In this document: positions 11,701-25,600 of the stretch, piece by piece
Numbering within the stretch: position 1 is the stretch's first letter
How the letters are laid out: each line of letters opens with the position of its first letter
Source of the DNA: Siderastrea radians
Taxonomy: Eukaryota > Cnidaria > Anthozoa > Scleractinia > Rhizangiidae
Length of the DNA: 64,000 nucleotides
Assembly: GCA_964017195.1 (NCBI GenBank)
Contig: OZ024898.1
Span: 16,320,975-16,384,974 of the forward strand
Reading direction: 5' to 3'
The notes under the pieces: model-generated
What the model saw: only the letters and a program-made list of their open reading frames with translations
The model's database searches: none
What the model was told of the DNA's origin: nothing
Made by a program: the position numbers and the translations under genes

Positions 11701-14700
11701 CATTTTGCAAGGAAAACATCAGCATTTTCATGCTGATAGGCAGCTTGTCACGAAGAAAGAAATAAGTATTAAGATTAACTTAGCAAATGTCAATAAAGGC
11801 TCATGGCCAAGTGGACTAATATCCGGCTTCATACGCTGACGACCCGGGTTCGGCTCTCAGCGAGGGTAGGAATTTTTTTCTTTTGTTTTTCTTTTGTTTT
11901 TTCTTTTCTTTTTTTTTTTAATTTATCGACGGACTTGAATGAGAGTATTTTCACAAATTAATAGCTGCCAGCAAAAAAACAAACAAACAAACAAACAAAA
12001 CAAAAGGGGGGCTCCGCTTTTAGGCTTGGCTAAATCTATATATTAAGACATTACTCTACGATCTACAACTATACGTTTTTTTTCCCATTTCAGTGCATTG
12101 TCTAGTAAAACATTACTCTACGATGTACGATCTACAACTATACGTTTTTTTGCCATTTGAGTGTATTGTCTAGTAAAATATTACTCTATGATCTAAGATC
12201 TAGAACTATTTGTATTTGACATAAATATAAAATAGACGGCCGTAGAAGCGTAGTGCTCTACGAGAATCCAAAAACGCAACACAGTTGAAGTGACCACCAA
12301 AAAAAATAATAATGGAAAAAACGAACGAAAAAAAATGGATATTTCTAGACCCCGTCCTGACGGCAGGGTAACAAGGAAGCAATCACAGTGACTGCTTTTT
12401 GAAAGACAATGCTAACTGAATGTTCAAGCTTTAGTCAAATTGGCAGCCCTTTCACTAACAGTGTGAACACCTCGGGGAGACCTTTACCCAATTGCATTAC
12501 CCAGAACAACTCATACAGTCCACCACATAGTGTTTTATGGATGCAAAAGCTCCAAAAAGCTCACATGTTGAACAATGAGTGTCAGGTCAGCAGGAATTCC
12601 CCTTCAGAATGTCTTGCCGTTCAAAGATCAGAGGTCGGCAAATTCAGTGCGAGGGACAGCTCAGTGATTTTAGCCATAAGATAAGTACCAGTATCCGCCT
12701 GTCTATACTAGCCGCAAGATCAAAAGACGCAATCAAAGTGATGGAAGAGGAGCCCCCAATAGTCAACCAGCAGTGGGTTGTATATCATTTCAAGTTTAAA
12801 CACACTTGCATCAATGCATAGAGGGGCACAAGAAATCTGCCATTGATAATCACCTCAGGGAGCACCAAGGAAGCTCTAAGGTGCGGGATTGCAGAAAAAC
12901 GCCGCACATTCATTTGCATCTCATTGAATAACAAAAGAATAACAAAACAGCACATTTGTTATATGCCTCGTTCTTTTAAACTCTGAATTAATTTTCCGCA
13001 ATCCCGCACCTCACTCCAAGGAAGGATGGCATCGATCAAAGGTTCTCAGTCTTGAGAAAGTGCAAGGGTAAACTGGATTGTCTTAATTTCAAGATGCTTT
13101 TTATGGCAGCTTAAGCTGGACTTAAACAAACAGTGTGGCTCAATCTGCACAAAATTATTTGACGTTCAATTGTTTTAATCTCTATAGTGGTCTATTATTT
13201 ACAAGGATGTGTGTATCTGTGTGAAGTTCTGTCCAACATATCTTAAAAAGCTGGTCAAAGGCTTGGTGCTCTGTGTAAAGTTTCTCATTTGCTGGACTCG
13301 AAGAGATTAGTCACCATGTACAAACCTCAAGTGCTTATGCTGGATGAAGGCTTCGCCAACAAATCTAACCCAGCTTGATATAATATACAGAAGAAAGCCT
13401 TGAAGATTATTGTAATCGAGCAGTGGTTTCATCAGTGCCAATAATCTTCAAATAAGTTACTGCCTATCAGATCTTTGTGCCATTTTCCCCCCAACCATAA
13501 AGTGTATGTGAGACCAGTGTTTCCATGCCCCACCTGCTCCTGTTTTCAACACAAACTCCCTGGACAGAAGCTTCATCTGTACTTAGCTGTTGTCAGGGTA
13601 TGGAACAACTGGGAGGTATTGTTGATGATGCTGAAGACTCTGAAACCCAAGCCTTCAAACCCTGTATTCACAAACATCTATTGAACTTGAGAATTGAATG
13701 AATGTTACAACTATATTTTGTGGTTTACTTAAACTGATGTTATTTAATATTTATACCTGAAGGGACTCTGTCACATTTTGGGGTGAAAAATCGGTCAGTA
13801 TAAAACATGCACTGCAGACTATGGACTGGGTATGAAACACGGACTGGGTATAAAACGGGAACTGAGTAAAAAATGCAGACTGAGATTAATAATTGCTCTA
13901 CTGACCCATAAATCTAAGAAAATGCTACTTTTTCAGTTTTCTTTAGTGCTTTTAAGTTGGATGTCTTTTATTTACAGTATTTTATTCAATAATATAGCTT
14001 TGAAATTTCTGAAAATTACTTCCAAATCAAACTACAACAAGCTCAACTTATTTTTTGAGAACGAGAGTATTAAAAAGCTAGACGAACACCAAAAAGAATT
14101 GTGTGAGGGTTTATTAACAGAAAACGAATGTAAGAATGCTTTAAAAAGTTTCCACAAAGACAAAACACCTGGTACAGACGGTCTGACTGCAGAATTTTAC
14201 ACTTTTTTTTGGAACTCGTTGGGTAAAATTATGGTAGATAGCTTTAATTACGCATTTCGAAAAGGCGAGTTATCCATATCACAGAGACAAGGAATTATAC
14301 GCCTAATTCCCAAGAAAGATAAAAATCTATCGTACCTAAAAAACTGGAGACCCATATCGCTTCTAAATACTGATTACAAGATCGCCACAAAAGCCTTAGC
14401 AATGCGTTTAAAAAAGGTCCTGCCAAATATTATTAATAATGCACAAACTGGATATTTACCAGGCAGATTCATTGGGGAAAATATTCGGCTCATATCGGAC
14501 ATTCTCCATTACACGGCAGATCAAAATTTAGAAGGTATCGCTCTGTTCATAGATTTCGAAAAGGCTTTCGACAGCTTAGAGTGGGAGTATCTAGACAAAG
14601 CCTTAGATGCCTTTAATTTCGGACTCGATTTCAAGGTGTGGATTAGAACACTTTACAACAATATCTCCAGCTGTACGATAAACAATGGTTACGCTTCCAA

Positions 14701-16620
14701 ACCCTTCACACTCAAGAGAGGAGTTAGGCAAGGCTGTCCGTTATCCGGTCTCCTTTTCATACTGGCTGCTGAAGTATTATCTTGCGCGATAAGGTCTCGC
14801 TCTGATATAAGAGGGATCCTAGTTGCTAACAAAGAAATCAAATTATCACAGTATGCTGATGACACAACCGCCTTCTGTAAAGACGAGGCTTCCCTTGAGA
14901 AGCTGCTCGAGGTGCTTAACTTGTTTGAGGAATGCAGTGGACTTAAACTCAATTCTTCTAAAACAGAAGCTTTATGGTTGGGGAAAAACGTGCAAAACAA
15001 GGATACGCCTTTTGGGTTTATGTGGCCACAAAGGCCAATAGTAGCTTTAGGAACCGCTTTCTCGTATAAGTTTAATTTGTGCGACCAAGTAAATTTTGTA
15101 GACAAGCTTATCAAAGTTAAGAAGTTATTTAATTTATGGTCACAAAGGGATTTATCCCTGTATGGAAAAATAACAATAGCTAAAACGTTAGGTTTATCCA
15201 AACTCATTTCTTCTAGCGCTTGTCTTCACACCCCACCTTATGTTATTGACGCCGTTAACAAATTGATAGCAGACTTCGTTTGGAACGGTAAGAAACCGAA
15301 AATAAAAAGAGACACGCTTATCGGAGCAAAAGAAAAAGGAGGTTTAGATTTGCCAGAATATGAAATAATCACAAAATCATTACTATGTGCCTGGGTAAAG
15401 AGAATGCAAGATGGTGCAAATGAGGATTGGATGATAATTCCATCCTGGTATCTGAAAAATGTTGGAGGCCCTCTCATTTTCGACTGTAGCTACGATCTAA
15501 GTCTTTTAGAACTAAAAAATATACCAGCTTTCTACATTGACCTCTTAAAAACTTGGGCAGAAGTTCATGATGTTAAATCCGCCCCTCTAGATAAACATGA
15601 CATTAGGGAAGCCATTATTTGGAATAATAAAAACATAACCATAGCAGGCAAATCTGTATACTGGGAAAACTGGCACGTTGCTGGAATTCTTAGAATCAAA
15701 GATTTATTAGAAGAAGACGGCAAATTCCTCTCATATGACAATTTTCTTAGAAAATTTGGCCTTGCTACGCCATTTACCAACCTCTGGGGTTTAATAGCAG
15801 CAATACCATTAGGGTGGAAGCGTGAATTACAATCTACGAATGGTGAGAATCGACAAGAAAGAAAATCGACTTTTCTTCCTGGTCAAATACTCACCAGTAA
15901 AAGTGCCCGGAATATTCTTATTCAAAAGAAATTTAAAGAACCTTTAGCTAGTTCTAGGCTACAAAGGTTAGGTGTAGAAGATATGAAGATTAGCGCAATT
16001 TATAAACTACCATTTAGAATAACACGGGAAACGAAACTAAGTATATTTCAGTTTAAGATAATTCATAATATTTTACCGTGCAGAAACCTCCTATATAAAA
16101 TGAACATATCAGAATCTCCCCTTTGCGAATTTTGTAACGAATTAGAAACACTGTCGCACATGCTAGTTAACTGCTCCCGTATACGCGACTTTTGGAATTC
16201 AGTCTTATTTCGGTGGAATAGTCAAAATGACGACAATTACAATTTTGATGAATTAGGAATAATGTACGGTTATAATCCCGGAAGTTCTGGCTCTTATATC
16301 TTTAATTATTACATACTACTTAGCAAAAGACATGTCTTTCTACAAAAATATGAGCACAAATTACCTAATCTCCTTCTCTTTCTTGAGTTAGTAAAAGGAA
16401 AAATGTTAATTCAAAGAACAATCGCACATGCGAAAGGACAAAAAGAAAATTTTTTGAATTTATGGAAGCCTCTACTGACAATAATTTAGTTACAATAGTT
16501 ATGTAAAACGTGTATCGCAGTGTTACCTCTGTATTTTTTATTCATTTATCCTTTGTATTTTTCTTTTCGCGTATTGTTAAGTGTATTGTGTTGAAAAGTA
16601 AAAAAATAAAAATAAAAATA

Positions 16621-16658
<38 letters not shown>

Positions 16659-19600
16659 ACAACAAGGAACTTTGAAAATGTACTCTAGCTGATTCCAACA
16701 TGCAACTCCAGTCTTCCCTAAGCCATTTAACAATCTCACTCAACCTAATTTACTGCTTTTCAAATCAGAGTTTCTTCTTGTTGTCTGATTCAGAAGTAAT
16801 TTTTAGAATTTTCAAAGCTGTGTTTAATATTAAATAAAATACTATAAGTAAAAGACACTCAACTCAGAAACACTGGAGAAAACTTCAGAAAAGTAGCATT
16901 TTTTGAGATTTATGCATCAGTGCAGCAATTTTAAACTCAGTCTGCATTTTTAACCGATGACATCATCATGACGTCAACGGTTGATGCTGTAGACCTAAAA
17001 AACGTGGCGCCGCGCGATGTACGATATACGGTATCTGTCTTACACGTATGTGAAATGCTGGGTAGGGGTGTGCCACTGGGACACTGAAACCCTTACATTA
17101 TGAGCGAGACATTCCCATACACTTTGTAGATGGGAGTATGACCCCAGGGATTTGAAGTGTTTGCATTTGCGAGTCTCGATCAAGAAGAACTATGTATCTA
17201 ATTAATAATTGAGCTATTTTGTCTACAAACATTGCTTGTACGTGCGACTAGTTAGGCGCAAAGTTAGAGGCGACTTACCAGAGGCTGCGTGTAGGTAACG
17301 GGATTGTTTGTGCAAAGTTTGAGCGGAAAGAGCAGCACAACAAGGAGCAAATCAAAACAATTATCACCTCCAATACAAAGTCTAACACGCAATATATTAA
17401 TAGCTCCACGCAAGACTCGTTTCACACTTTGTAGACACAAAAATCAGTTATCATTTTCAGATAACAAAAAACACATAAATTTACTCATTCCCCGCTTCCT
17501 TAGTTAAGTTTCTCCCTTTGTGTAACCCACAAGCGCCGAAAATGAACTTATGACAGTCTCATAAAAGTCTCGTGACTCGCCATTGAACTTTGTCTCATCA
17601 CATGTTTGTTCGTTACAAAACACCGCTTGTTTACACAAAACAGTAACCTAATCTCATGTAGCCTGAGCAAACAGCCGACGTTTCACGAGGTCGTCACTTG
17701 AACCCTTGCAAAACGACGTCTGAGTAACGAGCGCAGGAATTCCATACTGATGACACGTCACTACCCAGATCTAGGAGTGCTTCTGATTGGTTGAAACGCG
17801 AGGGAATTTCGTTTCAACCAATAAGAAGCACTACCTAGATCTGGGTAGTGACGCGTCATCAGTATGGAATTTCTGCGCTCGTTACTCAGACGTCATTTTG
17901 TGAGGGCTCAAGTGGCTACCTTGCGAGACGTTGCTTTCGTAGGAGAACATTTTGACTTTTCCAACCAGCTTGACGGAGTCAATTCCATATTTATCTGGTT
18001 GTAAGCACTACAACTGAAGTATGTGCCGAGACCCAAACCCGGTTCTAAAAATCAAATAACTGTGAGAATCTTTGTGTTTTTGTATATCAAATTTCAACCC
18101 GGTTATGCAAATTAGACCGTGTTTACAAAACATTGCTCATCACATAAAAAAACAGACATAATTGACAAAAAGATTTTCCAGACAGGTGAACAATACAAAA
18201 TAACATTACCGTTAGATGTAGGTTAAGAAGAAGGGATTACACTGTTCTTATATGCAAATGCATTCGTGCAAACACACAAGCGGTGTTTTTAATGTTAACC
18301 TAAAATAACGGCGTGGGTATACGGTATCTGGTGGATGTATTCAAGTGTGTGAGGCGGGGGGGGGGTACTCTGTGAGGTGCTGGGTGGGGGTGTGCAACCG
18401 GGACACTGAAACCCTTACCTTTTAATATCAGAGGGACACATTCATATCTCTTATAGCTGGGAATACGACCCCCAGGCTTCGAAGTGTTGGCATTCTCGAG
18501 TCTCGAGTAACATAATTTTACTCCGAATACGCCATTTTGTACACTTGACGTCTGGCAGGGTTTAATTCGCATTGTAGTCCTGCATTTTCTTAGCCGTGGA
18601 ACACATTTCCACAGCAACAAACACAGCAGAAATTGTACACAATACGGACCTGTCAGTTTGAGAAAAGTTGGTAAGAACGTCTTGGCCGCAACGAACAAGT
18701 TCGACTTACTTCGCGAATTCATGCACATGTAATTTGTTTCTGTCTGGTTTCCTTGTTTTAATTTCCAAGCAGAATTATTAGCTAGCAAAATAATATTAAA
18801 GCATTACAAGCGGATAACGTACTGTGAGAACATTAACTCCTGCATAAACGTGTTTGTAAACTAAATTTGGTATATCAAATTTCAACCCGCTTATGCAAAT
18901 TAGACCGTGTTTACAAAGCATTGCTTACCACTAAAAACACACAGCATAAACAACCGGAAGCTTTTCCAGCCAAAAATGTTATTCAAATAAACAACGTATT
19001 TACTTTTGGCAGTAAAAAACTTTCAATTTTCTTGTTTGCGTGCTCACAGGCATATAATTTTTGCCGACACTTCAGGTCTGTTCAGTGGTGACCGGTTTAT
19101 CAATGTCCTGAATTTTATCTCTGTTGTTCCATATCTGGCGCAGATATCTGGTACAGATATCTGGCAAGCAAATGGATTTCAAAACCCAATTCCAAAATAT
19201 GTTCCCTACAAAAATGCGAAAAAATAAATCTAGTTCACGTGATTACCTGTTTCAACTGCGTGATCTGTCCACGTGTTAAGATCGTGTTCCAAAAAATGTC
19301 ACAGTACCAACAAAATATTTCACACTACAAGCAAAAATAATCAGTGACAATCAAAAGTAGCCTGTCTTGAGGGGAGGGGGTGGCTGTTCACAGGCTAAAT
19401 CAAAAGAGGAGTGGCTTTGCAAACGAAATCACAAAAATTATAGAAATCTGGATCAAACGTTCAGTTAAACAATTGTTAAAAAGCAAATCAACAAAGCAAC
19501 ATTTACCGTACTGTAGTATTTACCCAGGTCATGTTAAATCTATTGAAGTCCGTGGTTCGGCTTACATTTTAGAGCAGACTTTACAGACTTTAGGTCAGGG

Positions 19601-22600
19601 TCTCTTGCAAATCGAAAGAATCTCAACGTGAAACGGCTTTTTGTTTATTATTCCTTGGCTTGATTTATTTCCGTTTTGAGCTCCTAAATAGAAGTATCTT
19701 TAGTTAATTTTAAGAGAAGAAAAATACATTTTAAAAATCTAGGACACTGATTCGATCCCATGTGATTAAGGCCAAAAATCGGCCTTTCCCCAACCTCGTC
19801 CCCAGGGTCTTCTCAGTTTTTAAAGAGCCTGAGGACGAGTTTGGGTGTTTCCCCTAACTCCTTAAAACTCACAAATATATGTCCAAAAGAGAGTTTCTGA
19901 TTGGTTTATATGTTTCCTAAACAATTGACAGCACTAGAGGGCAGAAAAACGCGTAGTAGGGGAGGTAGGAGATAACATACGTGAAGCATGGCTGGTTTTG
20001 GCCGTGCGGCCTAGCGTGAAAGCAGGATATAAATAATACATCAATTTGATCCAATTTCAATGGCCATTACAGACCGTCGACACCATCCACCACCCGTTCA
20101 CTGCGCAAGCCAAATTCACGAGTTAAAAACGTCATGGGTTCTGCACGTACTGCGTACCTATGTGTTTTTAATTATACATGTACCCAGTCCATAGTCCATC
20201 AGTCTGCCAGTCTGCAGTCTGTGTTTTATACTGACCGGGTGAAAAATGTGCAGAAATTTGAATTAAATGCCTTTTCTCGTACACCATGAGAATACTCCTA
20301 GAACGCTAAGAGAAGGAAATCAAATGATTTTCTTATTAAGGAAGAACAAACCATAGTCAGTTCTGACGATTTTTCCAAGAAACAAAGGAAAAACTTGAAA
20401 ACATCAGCCTGATGTTTTCAAGTTGCAATCCATTTCGCTATCTAGCGATCCGCAGCCAAACACAATTATATTGTTGAAGGACTGGTAGAGTAGTTTTAAA
20501 CGAAACTCATTCAAAAAGCAGTATATTTGGGTTTCCTCTGACAGTGTCCCTTTGAATTTATTAAATTTTGATCTGCATTGACCACTCATTGGGCTGCTGG
20601 AGCTTTCTCTCTCTAGTTGGATTTGTTCACTACTGCACATAATATACAAACATGTACGTATTATATAAAAGGTAATACTTAATTTTTTCTTTGTTTGCCA
20701 ATTTACAAGTATATAATTATTTTATCTTGTTTTACATCTTTTGTTGTCACATTTTTGACGTCTTTCAATGTTGTTTTGAAATTCCAACCCATCTTTTATC
20801 TTTGTATAATTATGTTATATTGCTGATTTTCTCCTCAAGGACTCGAACTTGAAAATGACTGATGATCATTCATCATTCGTTTTTAGCGTCAGTTTTTTAA
20901 GAATTGACTTATTCAAATTATTATTGTTATTAAATATTAATATAATAATAGTGATAATTGTTATTGTTGTTATTATTTTGTTTCAGTACATGTACATGAA
21001 CATTGAGTAGGTAGCAAGTACTCAGGTGGTGATCTACAAATTTGAATTCAGATTTGCTCCTGAAGAAGTCAATTATTTTGGGACCTCAAATTGAGAGATT
21101 GCTTTTCAGAGAGAGGGTGTAAATTCAACCTTGTAGGTGTTTAATCTTGTTTAAGATTTTGACTGTACTGTCTTCCAAATGCCATAATGCATTTTATCAT
21201 GCATAACTTCTTATCTTCTTGTAGAGGAGCTGAGGTCAGTGATTGTGGACGATATTTGATTTTAACTCCTCACGAAGGCTGTGCCCCAGTGAACAGGCTA
21301 TTCTACTGTGATCTTGAAAACCACAAAGATGGAATAAAGGGTACATTTAGTTAATGTCTATTATTTTTTTCTGAAGCATCTCAGTGGTCTGGAATCCTAA
21401 ATCCTTGAATTTGATTGGCTGATTACGCACATGTAACCGGTCCAGCCTTTTTCCCAACTTAAAACTTGAAGTGAAATCATTTCACTCCAGCGCTGAGCTA
21501 GCTGTATAACTACCTAATTAATTAATCATTATTAGATCTATTAGATTTTTTTGGCTGTTTTAATTTTGCATATTGTATTTACTTTTACATATTTTCAACA
21601 TTTTGTTCAGTTGGTGTGACATCCATATGGATTTTACTCACAGACGGAAAAAAATGTAGATGTAGATGTATAGGATGTAGATGTGGAACTAAACATTTTT
21701 TTCCTCTTACATGTAAAATGGTACTTTTTGCTCAATAACAATTGTAAAAAGAAAGCAAAAATCACCATTGGAATACAAGGCTTGGTTATTCTCTAAAAAG
21801 GCAAGTATTCATGTGATTTTGTTTCAAGACAAAACCTTGCTAGTTTGATTTTCTTCAAGTTGTAGTTTTTGTTAAAGTGTTGACACGACTTAACTGCAAT
21901 TAGTCTTTTGAACTCCGCTTCTCAGTTGAAATTTCATTAGTTTCCTTGGAGTTTTCTTTCCTAATTTTGCACCAGTTAGCTTTATTTAGGACAATATGAT
22001 TCTTAGCTACATTAATAGTCAAATAAAAACCCGATGCAATGCCGTGTCTTTGACAAGAACTTCTGACAACAAAGTTTTCCGGTGTAAGTTTCTGCGCGGC
22101 CAAAAACTGACGACCAAAGGTTCTGGAGTCAAGAATGGTGGATCATGACCGTGAAATGAGTGGATCGCAGAAGTCGCTCAGTGTCAAAGTTTATATCACT
22201 TGAGTTTGTAACATTTGGCAGCGGTCCTAAAGTGAAACCTCGCAGAGTGAGCAGCTTCTGGTTTTTTCTGTCCACAACCATGCTTTTTGCTGCGGTCCGA
22301 AAACATATATTCCCATGGAGAAACATCTGTGTTTATCTCAATCAATGTGATGTCACCTGAAAAGAGACAAGTAACTAAAATAGAGTCGATAATCTCATTG
22401 TCTCTTGCGTGGTGGGGTGCAGCACTTAATTGCCTGCATACCTGAAAGTTGTGAGTTTAAGTCTTCGAAGGACTACATGTCATGTTTTTTTGGGGGGTTT
22501 TGTTTAACGACTTGAAAACATCAACAATGCAAGAAACAAATGTGTTGAGAAGTAAAAAGTACTAGCAATAAAAAATAAATGCAAATTATTAACTTCATTC

Positions 22601-25600
22601 TCAAAAATGAAAATTAAAAAAATCCTAAAATTTTTAATTAAAATTAATTCTTTAAAGGTGGGCATAAAGTTAATTCTTTCTATGGGATGTGCAGTTACGC
22701 ACATTGTCCCATGTGGCAAGTTACCGTTACCCATGCTTATACTTATCAAATGTGAAGTCATGCACACCTCGCTTGCTTTGTTTTTGAGACAAATCAACAC
22801 TTTGTCGATTCTGCACACGTTGTGTGCCTATGTTTTTTCTGGTGATTTTGCTAGTTTTGTGGACGTCAAGTTTGCATCTGACAGAAAATCTTAACGCACG
22901 CAGTTGTTTAATATCAAAAAAACTTCCAATAGTAATATGTTATGAAACAAATGGTAAAGAGCACACATGGATGTACTTGGGAGGTTTTTACTCAAAAAGC
23001 TAGGGTAAGCTCTCAGATATTGCCTTGAGCAACTCTTACTCTTCTTTCATGCCTTAAGCAATCTCCTGCATGCATCCATAGCTCAATGTTTGCACGCTGA
23101 GTGTGTACCATTAATGTATTCATATGTATGTATAATAATTTTATTATGTACAATAAGCATTAAGTGAAGCTAAAGAAAGCTAATTAGTGAAATGGAGTTG
23201 GCTTGAGTTTTACGTGCTTGAATGAAAGTTGTATTGAAAGATAAGGTTACATTGTAGGATATTTTTTGGCTCCACATCACATTATTATTATTACACTTGT
23301 TGATAATTATCAATGGTGTCTTTCTGAATGGAATGTTGATCAAATCATTCAGCTTGTAACACTTTAACATCCAAAGTGACTGGATTGAAGTGAACAAACA
23401 TGCAGCTGCCATGCATATATTTATATATATATTGGTTAAATGCACACTGTCTCATGAATGGCAAACTCGAGGTTGCATAAGCTTGTAGATCTCCTTTTGA
23501 TTTTTGAATGAAGGCTTCATTTGCAGCACTTTTTTAATTATTGTCATTCAATAAAAGTAAATGCATGTCGTAACTAGTCACATTGTAATAAGATGTGTAG
23601 AAATTTACAAGTCTCACAACCACCTTTAAGTTTTGTGATACTTTTCATGACCAGTGGCAACAATATTATCAATAATTTTATTATCAATCGCAATTATTAT
23701 TTCATTGAAGGCCAAAATAAGGGTATAATCAGTTGGAAGCCAGATGCATTCTATAAAAGAAAAAGTGTTTTTTGCTTTGACTCTTTACTGCAAAATGTAA
23801 GTCACGCAAGATGTGAAGAACTGTGCAAGTCCCACAAGAAGTGAGTCACTTTTCAGCAACCGTAGTATCCGATTTTAATCCGTAACATTATTTGATCTTA
23901 CTTAAAGCCAGGCAAGTTCACGCTCATCCATTTCCGCATCCATGCAGACTGTTTATTAATTTTTTTCCCTTGTTATTCACAATACTGTGTCAGATTTAAT
24001 ATTAAGAGTGAGAAGATCCTTTGCTACAGTAGTAATGCTAATTTGTCAGTTCTTAGACATGACATAACAGAGTCACACTGCTGTGGTCAAGATAGACATG
24101 TATGCAGGTCATGTAGTCACATCCTTTGTCACGCAAGCTGGAATGGGTGGTTGACTGCAGAAAATTGTAAAATTGATGATTTTTACTGAACAAATTAATG
24201 AAGTGTATGTATAAATTGTTAAGTTATACTGTAACCCTCTTACTGTATGTTCCTGTTTCATGTTTTAGGCAAACTCCCTTTTGTAAAGTTGGTGGACAAT
24301 TTTGATGCTGAATATGAGGTGATGTGAATACCAGTGACATCACAATGTGACTATCAGTGATAACACACATCTTGTTATTGTGATGTGACTATTTTTGATA
24401 TTGTGCTTGCTTTCAAAGTTTTTGTCTTGTTATTGTGACATTTAAGTTTGAGTGATATCATGCATGTTTAAAGTTATTGTGATGTGAATGAGTAATATCT
24501 CACTGAGATGCTTTCTGAGTTCCCATACATGCTTTCAGAGTTATTTTCTTGACTTTTGTTGGTGCCATTGTGTAGTGTATGTTGGATGTTCTGTCAGTCT
24601 CTTAATCAAGAAATCAGCAGGTCGGTGGTTCAAGATTAAGACAAAAAACTACCCCAGATTGTCTTTCTCTCTACCCACCATAAATGGGTACTGGCTAGCA
24701 AACTGTTAGGGAATCCTAACATTAAAATGCTGGGGAGTAGTAGTAATGCTCCTAGTCACTTCTTGCTACTGAAACTGGAATAAGCATGGGCCATATAGCC
24801 AGGCGGTGTGCGTCACGGCCCACAAAGGGGCATGGGTAAAAATATAACTGATGTCCATTTCACTCGAGACACGATGGAGTAAAAGTCCCACGAGAGACCT
24901 TACAATGGCGCTAAAAATGGGAGTTAAGACTGTGTTTCCCGTTTTGAAAAGAATAACTGAGGACGCGAATGTAGATTGTTTTGACTCAGGTTAATTTTTT
25001 GGTTACATGGACCAGGTGAATAAGTTTTTCACGATTCGGAGTAGATCGAATGTGCAAACGTACAGACTACTATGTAAGCTTAAGTTAAATAAGAGCTGGA
25101 ACGTTCGTTTCTCGGAAGGTTTTTCGTATTTGTTTGGTACTTTGACTAGATCAGCGGTAAAAGAGATCCACATCACTTAGTTTGCTGGTATCGTTCACGG
25201 ATTTATGCTACCAGGAAAGATTACATAGCGTGGACAACGAACAAGGTGAGAAAGCCGACTGATGTATGATTACGGTTTTTGCAAACATGGAAATCAGATC
25301 TTCCAGGCAGAGAAAGCAACACAAGGAAATAGCCTAACAACTTACTGAAAATGTATTAGACAAAATATTATTTGTGGTAGTCGTCCTGGAAATTCAAGTC
25401 TTTCCTGATAACAGCCATTCAAAGGGATTCCCCAAGTTTGTTGATGTAAGCTCACGGCTACACAAAAATAAAAACTTTGTTGTCCTAATAACATCATTTA
25501 TGCCCTTGTCCTTAATTTTACTAAAGGCTTCTACTTCATTAAGCATATTTTATTTTCTCTTAATTACATCAAACACTGCACATTAGTTTTCTCAACCTTG

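Larger units (their letters stand above)
5494..12282. mobile_element. Nested TIR element with TCTACG-rich inverted ends
   Basis: Both ends read inward as TGT(C/T)GCGTTTTTGGA, then GTAGAGCACTACGCTTCTAC, then further shared sequence to about 6.18 kb. The left inverted end is about 0.7 kb. The right one is 10870-12282, interrupted by an insertion at 11161-12046. A 20-bp segment in the left tip (about 5509-5528) is absent from the right. No clear target duplication could be assigned, so the exact ends are uncertain by a few bases. No transposase is visible. The interior carries short tandem arrays and a second nested element (7500-10742) with a LINE inside it. Confidence 0.6.
14031..16666 (+). 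mobile_element. Young 5'-truncated Tx1/L1-type LINE with intact target duplication
   Basis: The insertion is 14042-16655, flanked by identical 11-bp copies of ACTACAACAAG at 14031-14041 and 16656-16666. It ends in an A-rich tail and a pure run of about 34 A's. These are hallmarks of target-primed reverse transcription. The 5' end is truncated inside ORF2, so the endonuclease and ORF1 are missing. An unbroken reading frame, exact duplication and long pure poly(A) indicate a recent event. Confidence 0.9.
13782..20247. mobile_element. TIR element with 10-bp target duplication (Mutator-like by TSD length)
   Basis: The element is 13792-20237, flanked on both sides by GGTGAAAAAT (13782-13791 and 20238-20247). 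Its ends are inverted copies: CGGTCAGTATAAAAC on the left, GTTTTATACTGACCG on the right, followed inward by CTGCAGACT and CTATGGACTGGGTA. A 9-11 bp duplication is characteristic of Mutator-like elements, but no MULE transposase is visible, so the class is inferred. About 2.6 kb of its length is a later LINE insertion (14042-16655 plus the duplicated site). The rest is non-coding, with a foldback at about 17663-17941 and internal repeats. Confidence 0.75.
21341..24268. other. PREP intron, 2.9 kb
   Basis: Holds a repeat related to 11560-11720 (at 22190-22330), a copy of the GTTACGCAC repeat (22660-22890) and MITE M1 copy 2. The rest is AT-rich sequence with no gene that I can support. Confidence 0.6.

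Noticed and set aside
13832..14041. N-terminal 70 codons of the long RT frame as part of the LINE
   Set aside because: The target duplication ends at 14041, so these codons are host-element DNA.
14689..15207. 172-codon reverse-strand frame
   Set aside because: Antisense shadow of the LINE reverse transcriptase.
18300..18788. 162-codon reverse-strand frame
   Set aside because: Overlaps dispersed repeat R1. The related copy at 52395-52735 does not preserve the frame as a protein.
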